This document shows, in pieces, positions 1 to 12,001 of a stretch of 64,000 nt of DNA (its first letter is position 1; each line of letters starts with the position of its first letter). A program made the translations under genes and the position numbers. The notes beneath the pieces are model-generated. The model had not been told where the DNA came from, ran no database searches, and saw only the letters and a program-made list of their open reading frames with translations. Origin of the DNA: Glandiceps talaboti (Eukaryota; Hemichordata; Enteropneusta; Spengelidae); NCBI RefSeq assembly GCF_964340395.1, contig NC_135552.1, positions 13,778,694 through 13,842,693 on the forward strand, given 5' to 3'.

Positions 1-39
1 GTTTTTTTTCAGTGTTCAAGCAAGTTTTTGAAAAACAAA

Positions 40-45
40 TTTATT
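40..45 (-). promoter_or_regulatory. possible poly(A) signal at window edge
   Basis: AATAAA on the minus strand, followed on that strand by a T-rich tract. It could end a transcript whose gene is not visible. Such words are common in AT-rich DNA. Confidence 0.15.
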
Positions 46-866
46 ATACATGCATAATGTAATCAGCAAATAGTACAGAACTTGACCCAGAGAGTTGGTA
101 ATCTGGCGGAACATACTAGCTAAACACAGAACAACATTGTCAGGCCAGACGACCAAGTCGCTGCTACACAGAACTGTACAGAGAAATGTGTTTGTTTGAT
201 AACATTGATAAAATTATGATAGTATAAATTTTTTGCTGTTTTCTGAATATGGTGTATACACTTTGAACATGAATGTACATTTTAATATGCAGTTAGCTAT
301 TTGACATGTTGAAACAAAAAGAAAGCATGTATATTGCATTGTCTAAAACATGTAGAATAGAACACATACAAGGGCCTTTCCCTACCAAACTACCCAGAGA
401 TAGACTAGGTACTAGAAATGTATCTCATTTGAGTTATAATGTAGCTTTATGACTGCAAGAATGATTTATACAGCACTATTAAACTGTTCCATTCTGTATG
501 AACTTAATCAGTATCACCCAACACACGACACCCACTCTCACCACAGATATACGTTGAAATATTTATGAAGAGATTTGTAAACTGATACCTTTGCTTTGGT
601 TTTAACCTCGTCACAGTGACTACTTTCCAAAATCATTTGAAATACCAAATTCTAATTTTTCAGTAAATTTTGGGCCAGTTTTGATTTTCTTTTTGGACAG
701 GAATTAAAGAAATAACCTTTGTTTTTAAATTGGTGCCAACATTTTGGCTGAAAAAGAGATATTTTCACAAATATGTCTGATTTTGATGAAGTAGAATATT
801 TCTTGTGTGAAATTTAGTTTGGAACACATCTGTGCCTTCAAACACAAGAAATGAAGTGCAATTAAA

Positions 867-955
867 GCACAGGCACTTGAATCAATCTGTATGATTTAAA
901 CAAAAATGTATAGTACTATACTATACATTTTTTTAAATACCCAAAGTACCTGATG
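867..955 (+). repeat. half copy of palindromic family C (CACAGGCACTTGAATCAAT)
   Basis: Carries the same end sequence as the elements at 28761-29187 and 43416-43532, followed by a short inverted TATAGTACTATACTATA centre. The mirror-image right end is missing. Confidence 0.6.
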
Positions 956-1481
956 AGAAACAAAATCTAGTCTGCAGACGACACATACATAAGTTTGGTT
1001 TACTCCATTTGAGCAATGATATGGAACATGAAACTTTGCCCTTTTGCCCTCCCATAATAAACAGCTAGAACAATGAGGTCAAAGGTCAATGGTCTAGTCT
1101 ATCACAGACATAAATTCAGTGAAGTATATATTGTCTACAAAGTGAGTCTAAACAGTGAATGAATGATTGACTGATCTACTTTGTCAGTTTCATAGTTTTG
1201 AACAGATTTTTTTTTCTGCTGTTCGCATAATAATGTCATCATCTCTCTATATACGTACATATTTGTATTGTACGTTATCAGAAATTAATTTCACATATAA
1301 GAAAAAATGTTCATTGCATTACAATGTATTTTGGCTCATTTCTGTAAACAAACACGTTTGTTTGTTTGTTTGTTTGTTTTTTATTTCAGCACTAATGACT
1401 TCCTAGTATTGTGTATTAATTATGCAGAAAAATAAAACATACATCCCAAGTACTTGATTTCTCCAATGACATAATTTCGAT

Positions 1482-1586
1482 AAGCCTGGAATCCATGCGG
1501 ATAAGGGATTTTAAATTTTGCTTTCCCATTTTGCGTTTGAAGGAAAAACAAAATTCAGAATCCTCGATAGCCTGGATTCTAGGCTA
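1482..1586 (-). mobile_element. short palindrome-ended MITE-like element, family D copy 1
   Basis: Read on the minus strand it starts TAGCCTAGAATCCAGGC and ends GCATGGATTCCAGGCTT. The inner part aligns with the copies at 4563-4638 and 18436-18533 (GATTTTGAATTTTGATTTCC core). About 105 bp with imperfect inverted ends. Confidence 0.6.
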
Positions 1587-1942
1587 TCATTCGATCAATA
1601 TCACTTGGCAGATTTTTTTATTAGTGTTTGTGTTTTTGACATGAGTCGACATCAATATCTGGTGATTCAAACAGTTTATACTGATTTATAGCCACACAGA
1701 AGGGCTTTCTCAAACATTGACATTTTTAGAATGATGTATTTCATGTTCAAATGACTTTCCAAGGCATGAAACTAGTTGATTTGTTTTAAAACTGATGTAT
1801 TGTTTGATTTATTTCCGTTTTCGATGACTTTCCAAACAGATTCCCCCCCCCCCAAAAAAAAACAAACAAACAAACTTATCATGAAATAAATCATTCAGTA
1901 CAATTATATCAACTTCAAAATTTCTTTTCGAGATAATTATCC

Positions 1943-2106
1943 CAATTTTTTTGAAACTGAAGTTTTCTTTGGCTCAATAGATTTCAAATTCTATTAAAAT
2001 TTTAACACACTCATTTCAATTTTTTTGAAAAGTGAAATTTTCTTTGGCCCAATAGATTTCAACATCCCCATAGATTCAAATTCTATTAAAATTTTGACAC
2101 TCATTT
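1943..2106 (+). repeat. imperfect tandem duplication, about 75-90 bp unit
   Basis: Two copies of CAATTTTTTTGAAA...TTTTCTTTGGC(T/C)CAATAG followed by TTCAAATTCTATTAAAATTTT. The second copy has an extra block of about 16 bp. Confidence 0.75.
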
Positions 2107-3348
2107 CAAATTTTAACATTTGACTGAACACAATTGATTTCCAATTTTCCATGTGGTAAAATTTTGTTATTTTTTTCCAAACTGAAACAGTTGAATTTAT
2201 TCCACAATTTTTTTTTTAAAGCAAGTGAATATTTAATATGAATTGTCTCAAAACTATTGAAAAGGTTCTTAAATGATTTTGATATCAAATTTTGTAGAAT
2301 TCAAAATTTAATTTTTTTCAAATATCTAAAAAGTAAAATTTTCACATCTCATTTTGACAAGAGGAAGATTTTAACCTGCACGGTTTATAGTGACAGATGT
2401 CGAGTACCAAGATGGTAGTGTTCTCATTAAATTTGTACATCTGTTTCATTGCTTACAGGCATCTTCAGTGTTTAAATTTAACCAGTTCAGCAGAATGAGA
2501 AGTATCGTTGATATCAAAACTTGATATCAAAGTGAGTGAAATTTGACTCGGTAAAATATCTCGTTCTTGTTTTGATGAGGAACCACGAAATCACTTTGTA
2601 TCCCTGATATCACAGTCATTATTGTTAAAAATATCAACTTACTCAGATAACCTACTGATTTTCATTTGACCTTCCCTAAATTAGTATTACTAAATGTCAT
2701 ACAAAATCTTCTCGATAATTTTTAATCTCCACATCATAAAAAATTCAAGATATCTATAAAAAAATATATATTATTGATATGCAGACACGGTATTTCATTA
2801 CATAATTGAAGAACTCTGGGGAGAAAATTTAAGAAAAGTGAATTGTGTTCCAGGCTATGTATAAAGGTCAGAGGTCAAATGAGTTATAACAAAATGTCGA
2901 GACATTATTTCAAATTACAGATGCATGTCTGAGACGATGAAATAAAATGTAATATAACATACAACAACTATATAGATGGGAATGTTCTTCATGTACACAA
3001 ATATGTATAATTTTAATATGCAGGTGTAAACATTATTTTAGCCCCCAACAGTAGTAACTGACCCTGACCTTGACCACAATGTCGTTTGTCAAGTTCAGAC
3101 CCATTTCACATGATATTATTAGCAGTGTAAGATATAAATGTTGTTTAGCTGTATTAGAGGTCATTGTGGTTCACTATAAGAAGTCCTTGACTTCTCAACT
3201 CACAAATTAAAGCTGTTGTTGGTGTGTGGGTTTTCACTGAAGGCTTTCTGCATTAATCACGCATTGTTACAGGGTTAAAAAGTTAATGGAAAATGTTTTA
3301 CGTTCAAGAACCTGGAAGTCACTAGTATTTGATATTATGATGTGTCAG

Positions 3349-3484
<136 letters not shown>

Positions 3485-4562
3485 CGAGCACGTGTATGTG
3501 TGTACCAGCTATCTTTAGGCTAATTAACTCCTATTAACCACTTGTAAACTTGTGTGCATGTATGTATAGGTGTGCACAATCACTGTACAATATTTTACCT
3601 ACTACTCTTTCTGACATGTCTATGTTTTGTTATTTTATCACTTCCTCACATTTTAAGCATCAAATCATATTTGAATAAAATGTAACAAAAGTATGTTTAA
3701 GATTGAAAAGAAAATCGCAAATTTTGCATAAATATATCTGAAAGGAAATGAAACATATGTACTTCAATGTCAAGTAATTACCAACTAAGGTATGTCAGTC
3801 TGTATAAAGAGTTCTAACATCAAAATTTCTTTTTGTTAGAACTATTCAGAAAAATCAATATCTTTGGTGATGTCATAACAGACTTCATGGAGATAATGTC
3901 TGAGAGTACAAATCAGGGAATTGTGGGTAAAATATTGTGCAGTACAGTGCTGTATACAAGTTTAAAGTACAAATAAACTGACCTTTGACCTAATTACTGA
4001 GCATCATCTCAGCAGTGCATTATGGGTAATTAGGCCCACAGTCAATGATTGAGGTAGACATATACTTACTTTGCTGCCTAATAAGGAAACAACCATGTGA
4101 CACCTGTAAAGAACAACACTTCTAGATCTAGTGATAACACATTTAAACTCAAAGTGGGTCAAATCAAAACATATTTCAAATTAATCATTTTTGTTTTGTG
4201 AAATATGTTTACAAATTTATCATACTTGTTTAAAATGTGAACTATTTGAAAAATAATTAATACAGTATAATAATCTTATCAAACTTCTCCTTTCGTATTA
4301 AATATTGCTTTCATTCAGGAAGTCAGTGATAATTACCAAAATTAATTCCACATTCTTCCATGGATATTTGTGGAAGGCTGTCTTCAAAAATTAATTAGTG
4401 TCTGGATTCACTTCTGTTTCATACTGTGAATAAAGATGCTAATGATATGAAAAATTGACTTTAACTGAAAGATTGTAATAATATATTATTTCTGGTTTCA
4501 ATTTGTTTGTAAAATCAGTTTACAACTCAGAGACAATTTACTGTGATTAGTATTTCTTAATC

Positions 4563-4638
4563 TAGCCTATAGAATCCAGGCGATTTGGAAATTTTGAATT
4601 TTGATTTCCCCCTCTTGAATTCAAAACCCCATCCATGC
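4563..4638 (+). mobile_element. family D copy 2, right end lost
   Basis: Starts TAGCCTATAGAATCCAGGCG and continues through the shared core to CATCCATGC, where similarity to the other copies stops before the terminal repeat. Confidence 0.55.
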
Positions 4639-5864
4639 TAACTGTAATAGTGACTATGCAGTCTTTGGACTACTAGCCTGTAGTGATAGTCTGTTTATAC
4701 AGTATTTCTGTATTCCATGCGATATAAAGGGAATATCACCCTGAGCACCATGAACGGATTACTGGGCTGACACCATATTAAACAGAATTCAACGGTGTAG
4801 CACCGTATTTTAAAGACTAATTCAAACACACAAATGTTTAACTTATGTCAGGTTGTGATATATACAGCATACCAAATATAGAAGGAGAAATTGTGACTAT
4901 CATGTTGATAGTGACAACCAATAACAGCGGCATCAACAACAGCTTATAACCTCTACTAATATGGCAGTATTTGACATGCGAGTACAAGTGTGGCATACTT
5001 GGGGCTTGCAGTTACCTCTATGGTCAACTTTCATTTGTGTAGTGAGTGAACATGTAACAGAAAACACCGCAAGTACAAAAATACCCCCGAGTAGCCCGGC
5101 ACAGTGGTACTCGATCGGCACAGTGGCATGACGTACGTAGTTCTGTAGATATTATGTATGTTTATCAGAAATGGCAAATTTCCCTAAAAATCATTCGGTG
5201 CAATCACGCAGTTTTGTGTAAAAGGAATGAATTCGATTTTCACTCATTTGCATATCATTTACATACATGTATGCAATAATGTTTTAGATATTGCACTGCA
5301 ATGCAAATACCAATAGTATGTATGCACTGTGCACCACTGCACTGTAAGTAATCTCTCTAAATTATTTTTGCAAATACCACCAAATAAAAATGGCTATAAA
5401 TTTGCACAATCTAACAAGCTAATATTATGTTGTTTGTCAGAGGGACAAATGAATTCACGAATCAAAGTGTATCTATAGGCAGGCCATACAAACTGTATTG
5501 TAGCTAGGAATCAATGCAATCTGTCTGCCTTTACTATTTTCATTTCAGCTTAAAGCATAAGAAATTAATATCCAGATATCAATAATGAATTCCAAGCTGT
5601 CTAGATGTTGACATATATAATTTGCTGAGTATTAAAACTCAGGATTTTAATATTTGATTTCTTTGGCTTGTGTATGGATGGCTGGATGACAGTCAAACAG
5701 GTTGTGAATTCCAGGTTAAGGTAACCTACCTTTACAATGAACAACAGAGTTTTAAAATCATAAATATTTGTCAAAGAGCTCAAGATTAAAAACTGAACAC
5801 ACCTGAAGGACATCCAGGATCCTTATAGCTATCCATGTGATAACAGTTTTGTAATCTATTTCTA

Positions 5865-5944
5865 CAGAGACTTGGCTATCTGGCATGACAATGTTGTTCA
5901 CTGAATGATGAGTACCTGTATGTCAAGTCAGATAGCCAAGTCCG
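5865..5944 (+). mobile_element. short palindromic element, family G, seed of the 47-bp array
   Basis: The left end CAGAGACTTGGCTATCTGGC is mirrored by GTCAGATAGCCAAGTC at 5926-5941. The same ends form a stand-alone palindrome at 34784-34855. The right end is also the repeated part of the satellite that follows. Confidence 0.65.
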
Positions 5945-7172
5945 GGCTACACTGTCAAGCCAGTATGTTAAGTCAGATAGCCAAATCTCTGAGCTAAACT
6001 GTCAAACCAGTATATCAAGTCAGATAGCCAAGTCTCTGAGCTATACTGTCAAGCCAGTATGTCAAGTCAGATAGCCAAGTCTCTGGGCTATACTGTCAAG
6101 TCAGTATGTCAAGTCAGATAGCCAAGTCTCTGGGCTATACTGTCAAACCAGTATGTCAAGTCAGATAGGCAAGTCTCTTGGCTATTCTGTCCAGCCAGTA
6201 TGTCAAGTCAGATAGCCAAGTCTCTGGGCTATACTGTCAAGCCAGTATGTCAAGTCAGATAGGCAAGTCTCTTGGCTATTCTGTCCAGCCAGTATGTCAA
6301 GTCAGATAGCCAAGTCTGTGGGCTATAGTGTCAAGCCTGGGTATGTCAAATCAGATAGCGAAGGCTCTCAGCTATACTGTCAAGTCAGTATGTCAAGTCA
6401 GATAGCCAAGTCTCTGGGCTATACTGTCAAGCCAGTATGTCAAGTCAGATAGCCAAGTCTGTGGGCTGTACAGTCAAGCCAGTATGTCAAGTCAGATAGC
6501 TAAGTCTCTAGGCTATACTGTCAAGCCAGTATGTCAAATCAGATAGCCAAGTCTCTGGGCTATACTGTCAAACCAGTATATCATGTCAGATAGCCAAGTC
6601 TCTGGGCTATACTGTCAAGCCAGTATGTCAAGTCAGATAGCTAAGTCTCTAGGCTATACTGTCAACCAGTATGTCAAATCAGATAGCCAAGTCTCTGGGC
6701 TATAGTGTCAAGCCAGTATGTCAAATCAGATAGCCAAGTCTCTGGGCTATACTGTCAAGCCAGTATGTCAAATCAGATAGCCAAGTCTCTGGGCTATACT
6801 GTCAAGCCAGTATGTCAAATCAGATAGCCAAGTCTCTGGGCTATACTGTCAAGCCAGTATGTCAAATCAGATAGCCAAGTCTCTGGGCTATAGTGTCAAG
6901 CCAGTATGTCAAGTCAGATAGCCAAGTCTCTGGGCTATAGTGTCAAGCCAGTATGTCAAGTCAGATAGCCAAGTCTCTGGGCTATACTGTCAAGCCAGTA
7001 TGTCAAGTCAGATAGCCAAGTCTCTGGGCTATACTGTCAAGTCAGTATGTCAAGTCAGATAGCCAAGTCTCTGGGCTATACTGTCAAGCCAGTATGTCAG
7101 ATCAGATAGCCAAGTCTCTGGGCTATACTGTCAAGCCAGTATGTCAAATCAGATAGCCAAGTCTCTAGGCTA
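5918..7172 (+). repeat. 47-bp satellite array, about 26 units
   Basis: The unit reads CAGATAGCCAAGTCTCTGGG then CTATACTGTCAAGCCAGTATGTCAAGT in two blocks. Most units differ by 0-4 bases. Each unit holds TAGCC...GGCTA, able to form a small hairpin. Variants such as GTCCAGCC recur as pairs with the variant AGGCAAGTCTCTTGGC, indicating block duplications inside the array. Confidence 0.97.
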
Positions 7173-9687
7173 AATTACAACCTAAACAATCATTTTATCA
7201 ACACAGCAAATGTTACTCTTCTGCTTCATTAAGTTGTATTTACAAAGTGGGATGTCTAGTTTGGGTACCTGTTGTAGTTCAGTCTCGCCAAAGCATATAT
7301 TTGTATAAGGGGGAAGTATGTGGACATCAAAATAAACAGGATATGTACAGCTTTGTAGAGATTACTCAGGATATATGTGTTGATGTAGTGTATTGATTTG
7401 TTAATAATCATACATACAGGTACTCGCCCCGACTGAGTTAACAAAAGTCTGACACGTCATCAACTCCCATCGGTCCGATAGTTATGACTTGATCATTTTT
7501 AGTTATGCCAGACAGAAAACTGAAGTGCTAGTATTTTTAAAGATAGTCTGTATTTTGAAATAAGCTAATGTAAAATATCCAAAGAAGTGAAAGATTTTTT
7601 TTCCAATACATTTGGTAAACTCCATTTATATATTTATTTATTTATTTATTAATTAAATAGATGTTTAGTTAGTTGTTGTGAACTTAATTTCATTTTCCTA
7701 GAGATGAGATAGGCATCCATGGACTGTACATATTATGATTTTTTCACTCAAATCCTGCAAGTCAATCATATTTGTTGTGTTTTCTGAAAAAGCACCCAGT
7801 CTTCACTCAATGCATGCTACATGGATATTTGAAGGGACGGAAATATAATTCTGAGTACTAAGATGTCAAAACTTGAATCAAACATGGTTTTTAACTGATA
7901 CCCTGTCATCGTGACCACAATTTTAAGCTCTCAGGGTTTGTCATACAAGCCTCTAAAACATTGCCCCTATTAAAAAAATATCATTCACTCGGCTGAAGTT
8001 TTACAAATATAACTTTACATAATGAAATACCAATTCATTGGCAAACTATTAACCTCAAAATAATTATTAATATGTTGTACATCAATATGGTATCTATCAA
8101 ATTACATTAATGTGGTTCCAACCAGTAGATGGTACTTTATTTATCTACACATCAACCTTGGTATTCAGAATTCTAACTGTACACTAGATTATACAAAAAA
8201 TGAAGTATATAGCCACAAATATCCCCGTTTTGATATTTCACATGAGAATTTTATTTCGGTCATGTATTTGATTGAAGTTCTGAAATATAGCTGAAAAGAT
8301 AGTAGAAGATACTTTTATAAGTTGAATTTGGCATGTTTTACCTCGTTACCTTGACAACCAGACTATTAGGCTGATCTGATTACAGTACCAGTGTATTGTA
8401 ATAGTATTGACATACAGTGTCACCTGGACTTGGGATAAGTTAGTATGTAGTAAATCATTCATAGCTGTAGACTTATCTCATTGGTTGTCAAATATTCTAT
8501 AGTTAGTTTGCATGTTGTGAGTAACAGGTACAATTTATGTCCCAGGGGGTGGGGGGTGGGGGGTGGTACCAGTGGCCAACTCTGGTAGGGGTGTGTGGCC
8601 AGTGCTGGAAACCCCAGGCCCCATTTTATACCCATTTTGGCCCAAAATCAATATCCCATTTTAGAGCATTACCGGTTTTTTAAAGGATGAAAGTTTAGAC
8701 CTAAATACATTTTTCTTGGGAAGCAACATTTTGGGAGAATTAATGGCAGTTTATGATTTGGTAAAGTACAATGGACCACATTTTAGATCAAGCAAATCGA
8801 AAATAATGCAAAGTGTACCCCCGTTCAGCTAAAAAAAAACCCAGACCCATTTTACACCAAAGGGCTACAAAATGCACCCCAAAGGGCAACACATACATGT
8901 ATACTCAAATAAGGGTAGTAGCCCCCTTTATGGGTTTATGTTACCTGTTGTGTTGAGGGATGTAATTGTTGTCTACACTGAAGAGAGTCCAATAAAATTC
9001 AAACCAGTAACTCTAATTTAATAATCATTTTATAATATTTTTGTTGATTTCATTATCCAAACAAAGATTTGCATACCTGGCAATTTGCATGCACAATATA
9101 CATGGCATTTTAGAGGAAGGTGCATGCAACATTATGGTGCACCATCATTAGGCCTTTATAATTAACAGCACAGCAAATCCCCTGTAGAGGTTAATAACCT
9201 TGCCTAATATATGTAAATCCATGTTAATGTATTCAAATAATTTGCATGAAATGACCAGGGTATTATGTATGCAAATTCCTGTTAATATATGCATGTGATA
9301 TTTGCATCATAGATAACATCCATAATTATAATTAGACGCAACTGTTGATATGCTATGCTGCATTCCCTGTTATGTCTCTGAAAATGATTTACAGACAGAT
9401 ACGGCATAAAGAAAATTTGTGTTGTTCTGATAACATTTGATAACAAAATGAAGATAAGGGTTTTTCATACACATACTTTCAATGGCCTACAGCTTAATCA
9501 GATAAAGTAAGATATCAGGAGTGGGACTTTCAGGCAAGCCGCAAATTCCATATCTTTGTACACAGAAAAACATGTCCTGAAACCATTGTAACCGAGGACA
9601 TGTGTGGGAGGTCCAGCCATATCAGATTAGAATTACCATAATATGTAGGGGGAAACAGCTGTCTGGCGGAGCTATAGAAAAAGTTGG
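7173..9687. other. noncoding stretch, no exon recognised
   Basis: Contains an ATTT run (7625-7650), a G-rich patch (8545-8570) and a region 8560-8935 rich in CCCATTTT and GGCCC words that looks like a decayed dispersed repeat. Nothing gene-like was seen. Confidence 0.55.
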
Positions 9688-10023
9688 TAATAATAATAGT
9701 ATATATTTATAAAGCTCTTTCACAATTTATAATGCCTTTTTTTTGCAATAAATGTTGTATAATGGCACAAACGCCCAATATAAAATTCAACTCCCTGAGG
9801 AGCATACAATCCAATGTAGCCTCTGTAAAAGGGCATAGGATTAAAGTATTCGCATATAGCAACCTCTATCCTACCAGGTCCCCAAGTATACACCTGGGTT
9901 GACTGGCATCCAGTTATGCTTCCAAGGACTTTAGCCACTCACTCTCAATGGCAGTGAAGGGCTCGAACCTACAAACTGCTGATTTAAAGTCAGCACTCCC
10001 TCAATCATGACTCCATCATAGCC
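9688..10023 (-). mobile_element. tRNA-derived SINE, minus orientation
   Basis: On the minus strand it begins GGAGTCATGATTGAGGGAG and carries the box B word GGTTCGAGCCC. It then has the shared body (GGCTAAAGTCCTTGG, GGGGACCTGGTAGGATAG, TTGGATTGTATGCTCCTCAG) and ends in a TATTATTATT tail. The same order is found in the copies at 57751 and 60776. Confidence 0.85.
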
Positions 10024-10826
10024 ATCAAGGTCCTTGGCTTAAGAATAATCCTATGTGATCCTTATGATGCCAACTGATAAGACAACCCTAATGTGAGAGA
10101 GACTGTGATTGGACCTTTAAAGGTCAATGTGGGTTAGTAATATTTTCGTTCTAAGCTAGATTAAATCAACTATGAAATGTGGGCGTGAATAACCAAGACA
10201 GTAGAAGTGATTGTCTATGATAAACAAGTGTCTTTCGGAGTTATAGAAAGAGTTGGTCCCGAACAAAAGAATGGCCCTGGTAATATGTATAATGCATATG
10301 GCTCCATTGATATGATGGTTGGAATCCAAGACTTTGGGATTCAAACGTTGGGGTTTGAATAGACAGACAACTGCGACAGGTTGATCATTTAGACTTGATG
10401 CTTAAAATACCAGTAATAGAGTGATTGTGTGTCTCTACAGCAGAAAGTCCACTCAACCTTGGTCCGAGACTCAATCTTGCACTTTCTCAGTTGCTTCTCT
10501 AAACCTTCTTGAACTTATGTGAATCTGTAAAATATACTTTTCAACATGTAAATGCCAAACTCGTCCTGGGGTAGAAGAACATCTGAGATATGTGGAAATT
10601 ACGCTACAGATTTCATTTGACCTTTACCCCTAAAACATAACAAAACTGAAAATCCTTAAAGCTAAAGTAGTTGTAACTGGAAATTTATTTTTCTTTTGTT
10701 ATTTCAGATAATATTTTCTACTTATTGTTGTTGTACTTGTTTAAAGTATTTATGATTTCCCCTGGTAATCAAACCCTCAAGCATTCCACAATTTGTTGCC
10801 CGACAAGTAAATGGTCTGGACTTGTT
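10024..10826. other. noncoding stretch
   Basis: No exon or repeat family recognised. Confidence 0.5.
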
Positions 10827-11632
10827 CCATGACTGTTTACATATGGCATCAAGCCCACCACTGTGCTCCAAGTTTCATGACTGTTTACATAAGGGCATTA
10901 AGCCCACCACTGTGCCCTGTTTCATGACTGTTTACATATGGCATCAAGCCCACCAGTGTGCCCTAAGTTTCATGACTGTTTACATATGGGCATCAAGCCC
11001 ACCACTGTGCCCTGTTTCATGACTGTTTACATATGGCATCAAGCCCACCACTGTGCCCTAAGTTTCATGACTGTTTACATATGGCCATCAAGCCCACCAC
11101 TGTGCCCTAAGTTTCATGACTGTTTACATAAGGGCATTAAGCCCACCACTGTGCCCTGTTTCATGACTGTTTACATATGGACAGCAAGCCCACCAGTGTG
11201 CCCTAAGTTTCATGACTGTTTACATATGGACATCAAGTCCACCACTGTGCCCTAAGTTTCATGACTGTTTACATATGGGCATCAAGCCCAACACTGTGCC
11301 CTAAGTTTCATGACTGTTTACATAAGGGCATCAAGCCCACCACTGTGCCCTGTTTCATGACTGTTTACATATGGCCATCAAGCCCACCACTGTGCCCTAA
11401 GTTTCATGACTGTTTACATAAGGGCATCAAGCCCACCACTGTGCCGTTTCATGACTGTTTACAAATGGACAGCAAGCCCACCAGTGTGCCCTAAGTTTCA
11501 TGACTGTTTACATATGGCCATCAAGCCCAACAGTGTGCCCTAAGTTTCATGACTGTTTACATATGGGCATCAAGCCCACCACTGTGCCCTAAGTTTCATG
11601 ACTGTTTACATATGGACATCAAGCCCAACAGT
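10827..11632 (+). repeat. 46-49 bp satellite array, about 17 units
   Basis: The unit is TTTCATGACTGTTTACATAT, GGGCATCAAGCCCACCACTG, TGCCCTAAG in three blocks (49 bp), with a 46-bp variant ending CCCTG. Each unit holds a GGGC-ATCAA-GCCC hairpin. The two unit lengths alternate in parts, implying a higher-order pattern. The array ends where a hAT-like MITE starts. Confidence 0.97.
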
Positions 11633-11790
11633 ATGTCCTTCATCCAATTTGATGGACCACTGAAGCACAGCAATTATTTTTGATGCACCAAAATTTGGTG
11701 TTCCCCTGTCCCATACTCACAATAAAACACAGTCTTCATCATTTTGACCCATGATAAACAAATTTTGTCTTTTATTTGAGGGCAAACATG
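11627..11790 (+). mobile_element. degenerate hAT-like MITE, family A, abutting the satellite
   Basis: Aligns with the intact copies at 16741 and 26923: CAGTATGTCC start, CCAATTTGATGGACCACTGA, CACCAAAATTTGGTGTTCCC, TTCATCATTTTGACCCA, and a decayed end GAGGGCAAACATGT. No clear target duplication was seen. Confidence 0.6.
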
Positions 11791-11906
11791 TAGAGTGATA
11801 ATCAACTGATTAGAAAGATTAAACTTTCATATAAATCTATATTATTCACGTGGAAAAAATAAATGAACAATTGGTGAAACATTATAGCAACTGGGGCTTT
11901 ACATGT

Positions 11907-11960
11907 AAACAAACAAACAAACAAACAAACAAACAGACACAAACAACCAAACAAACAGAC
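11907..11960 (+). repeat. AAAC tetranucleotide run
   Basis: Uninterrupted AAAC units followed by AACC/AGAC variants. Confidence 0.95.
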
Positions 11961-11995
11961 ACCGACACAACATTGATTGCAAAAATCAAAACGTT

Positions 11996-12001
11996 TTTAT
12001 T
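11996..12001 (-). promoter_or_regulatory. candidate poly(A) signal of NHERF
   Basis: AATAAA on the minus strand. The 3.9 kb between this point and the NHERF stop lacks MITEs and exons, consistent with one long 3' UTR. Other AATAAA words occur, so the assignment is weak. Confidence 0.25.

Noticed and set aside
5918-7172. CRISPR-like array
   Set aside because: Units are directly adjacent with no unique spacers, and this is a eukaryotic genome. It is a satellite.
10822-11494. Frames with FMTVYIW repeats
   Set aside because: Satellite units of 46-49 bp shift frame between units; the frames are by-products of the array.
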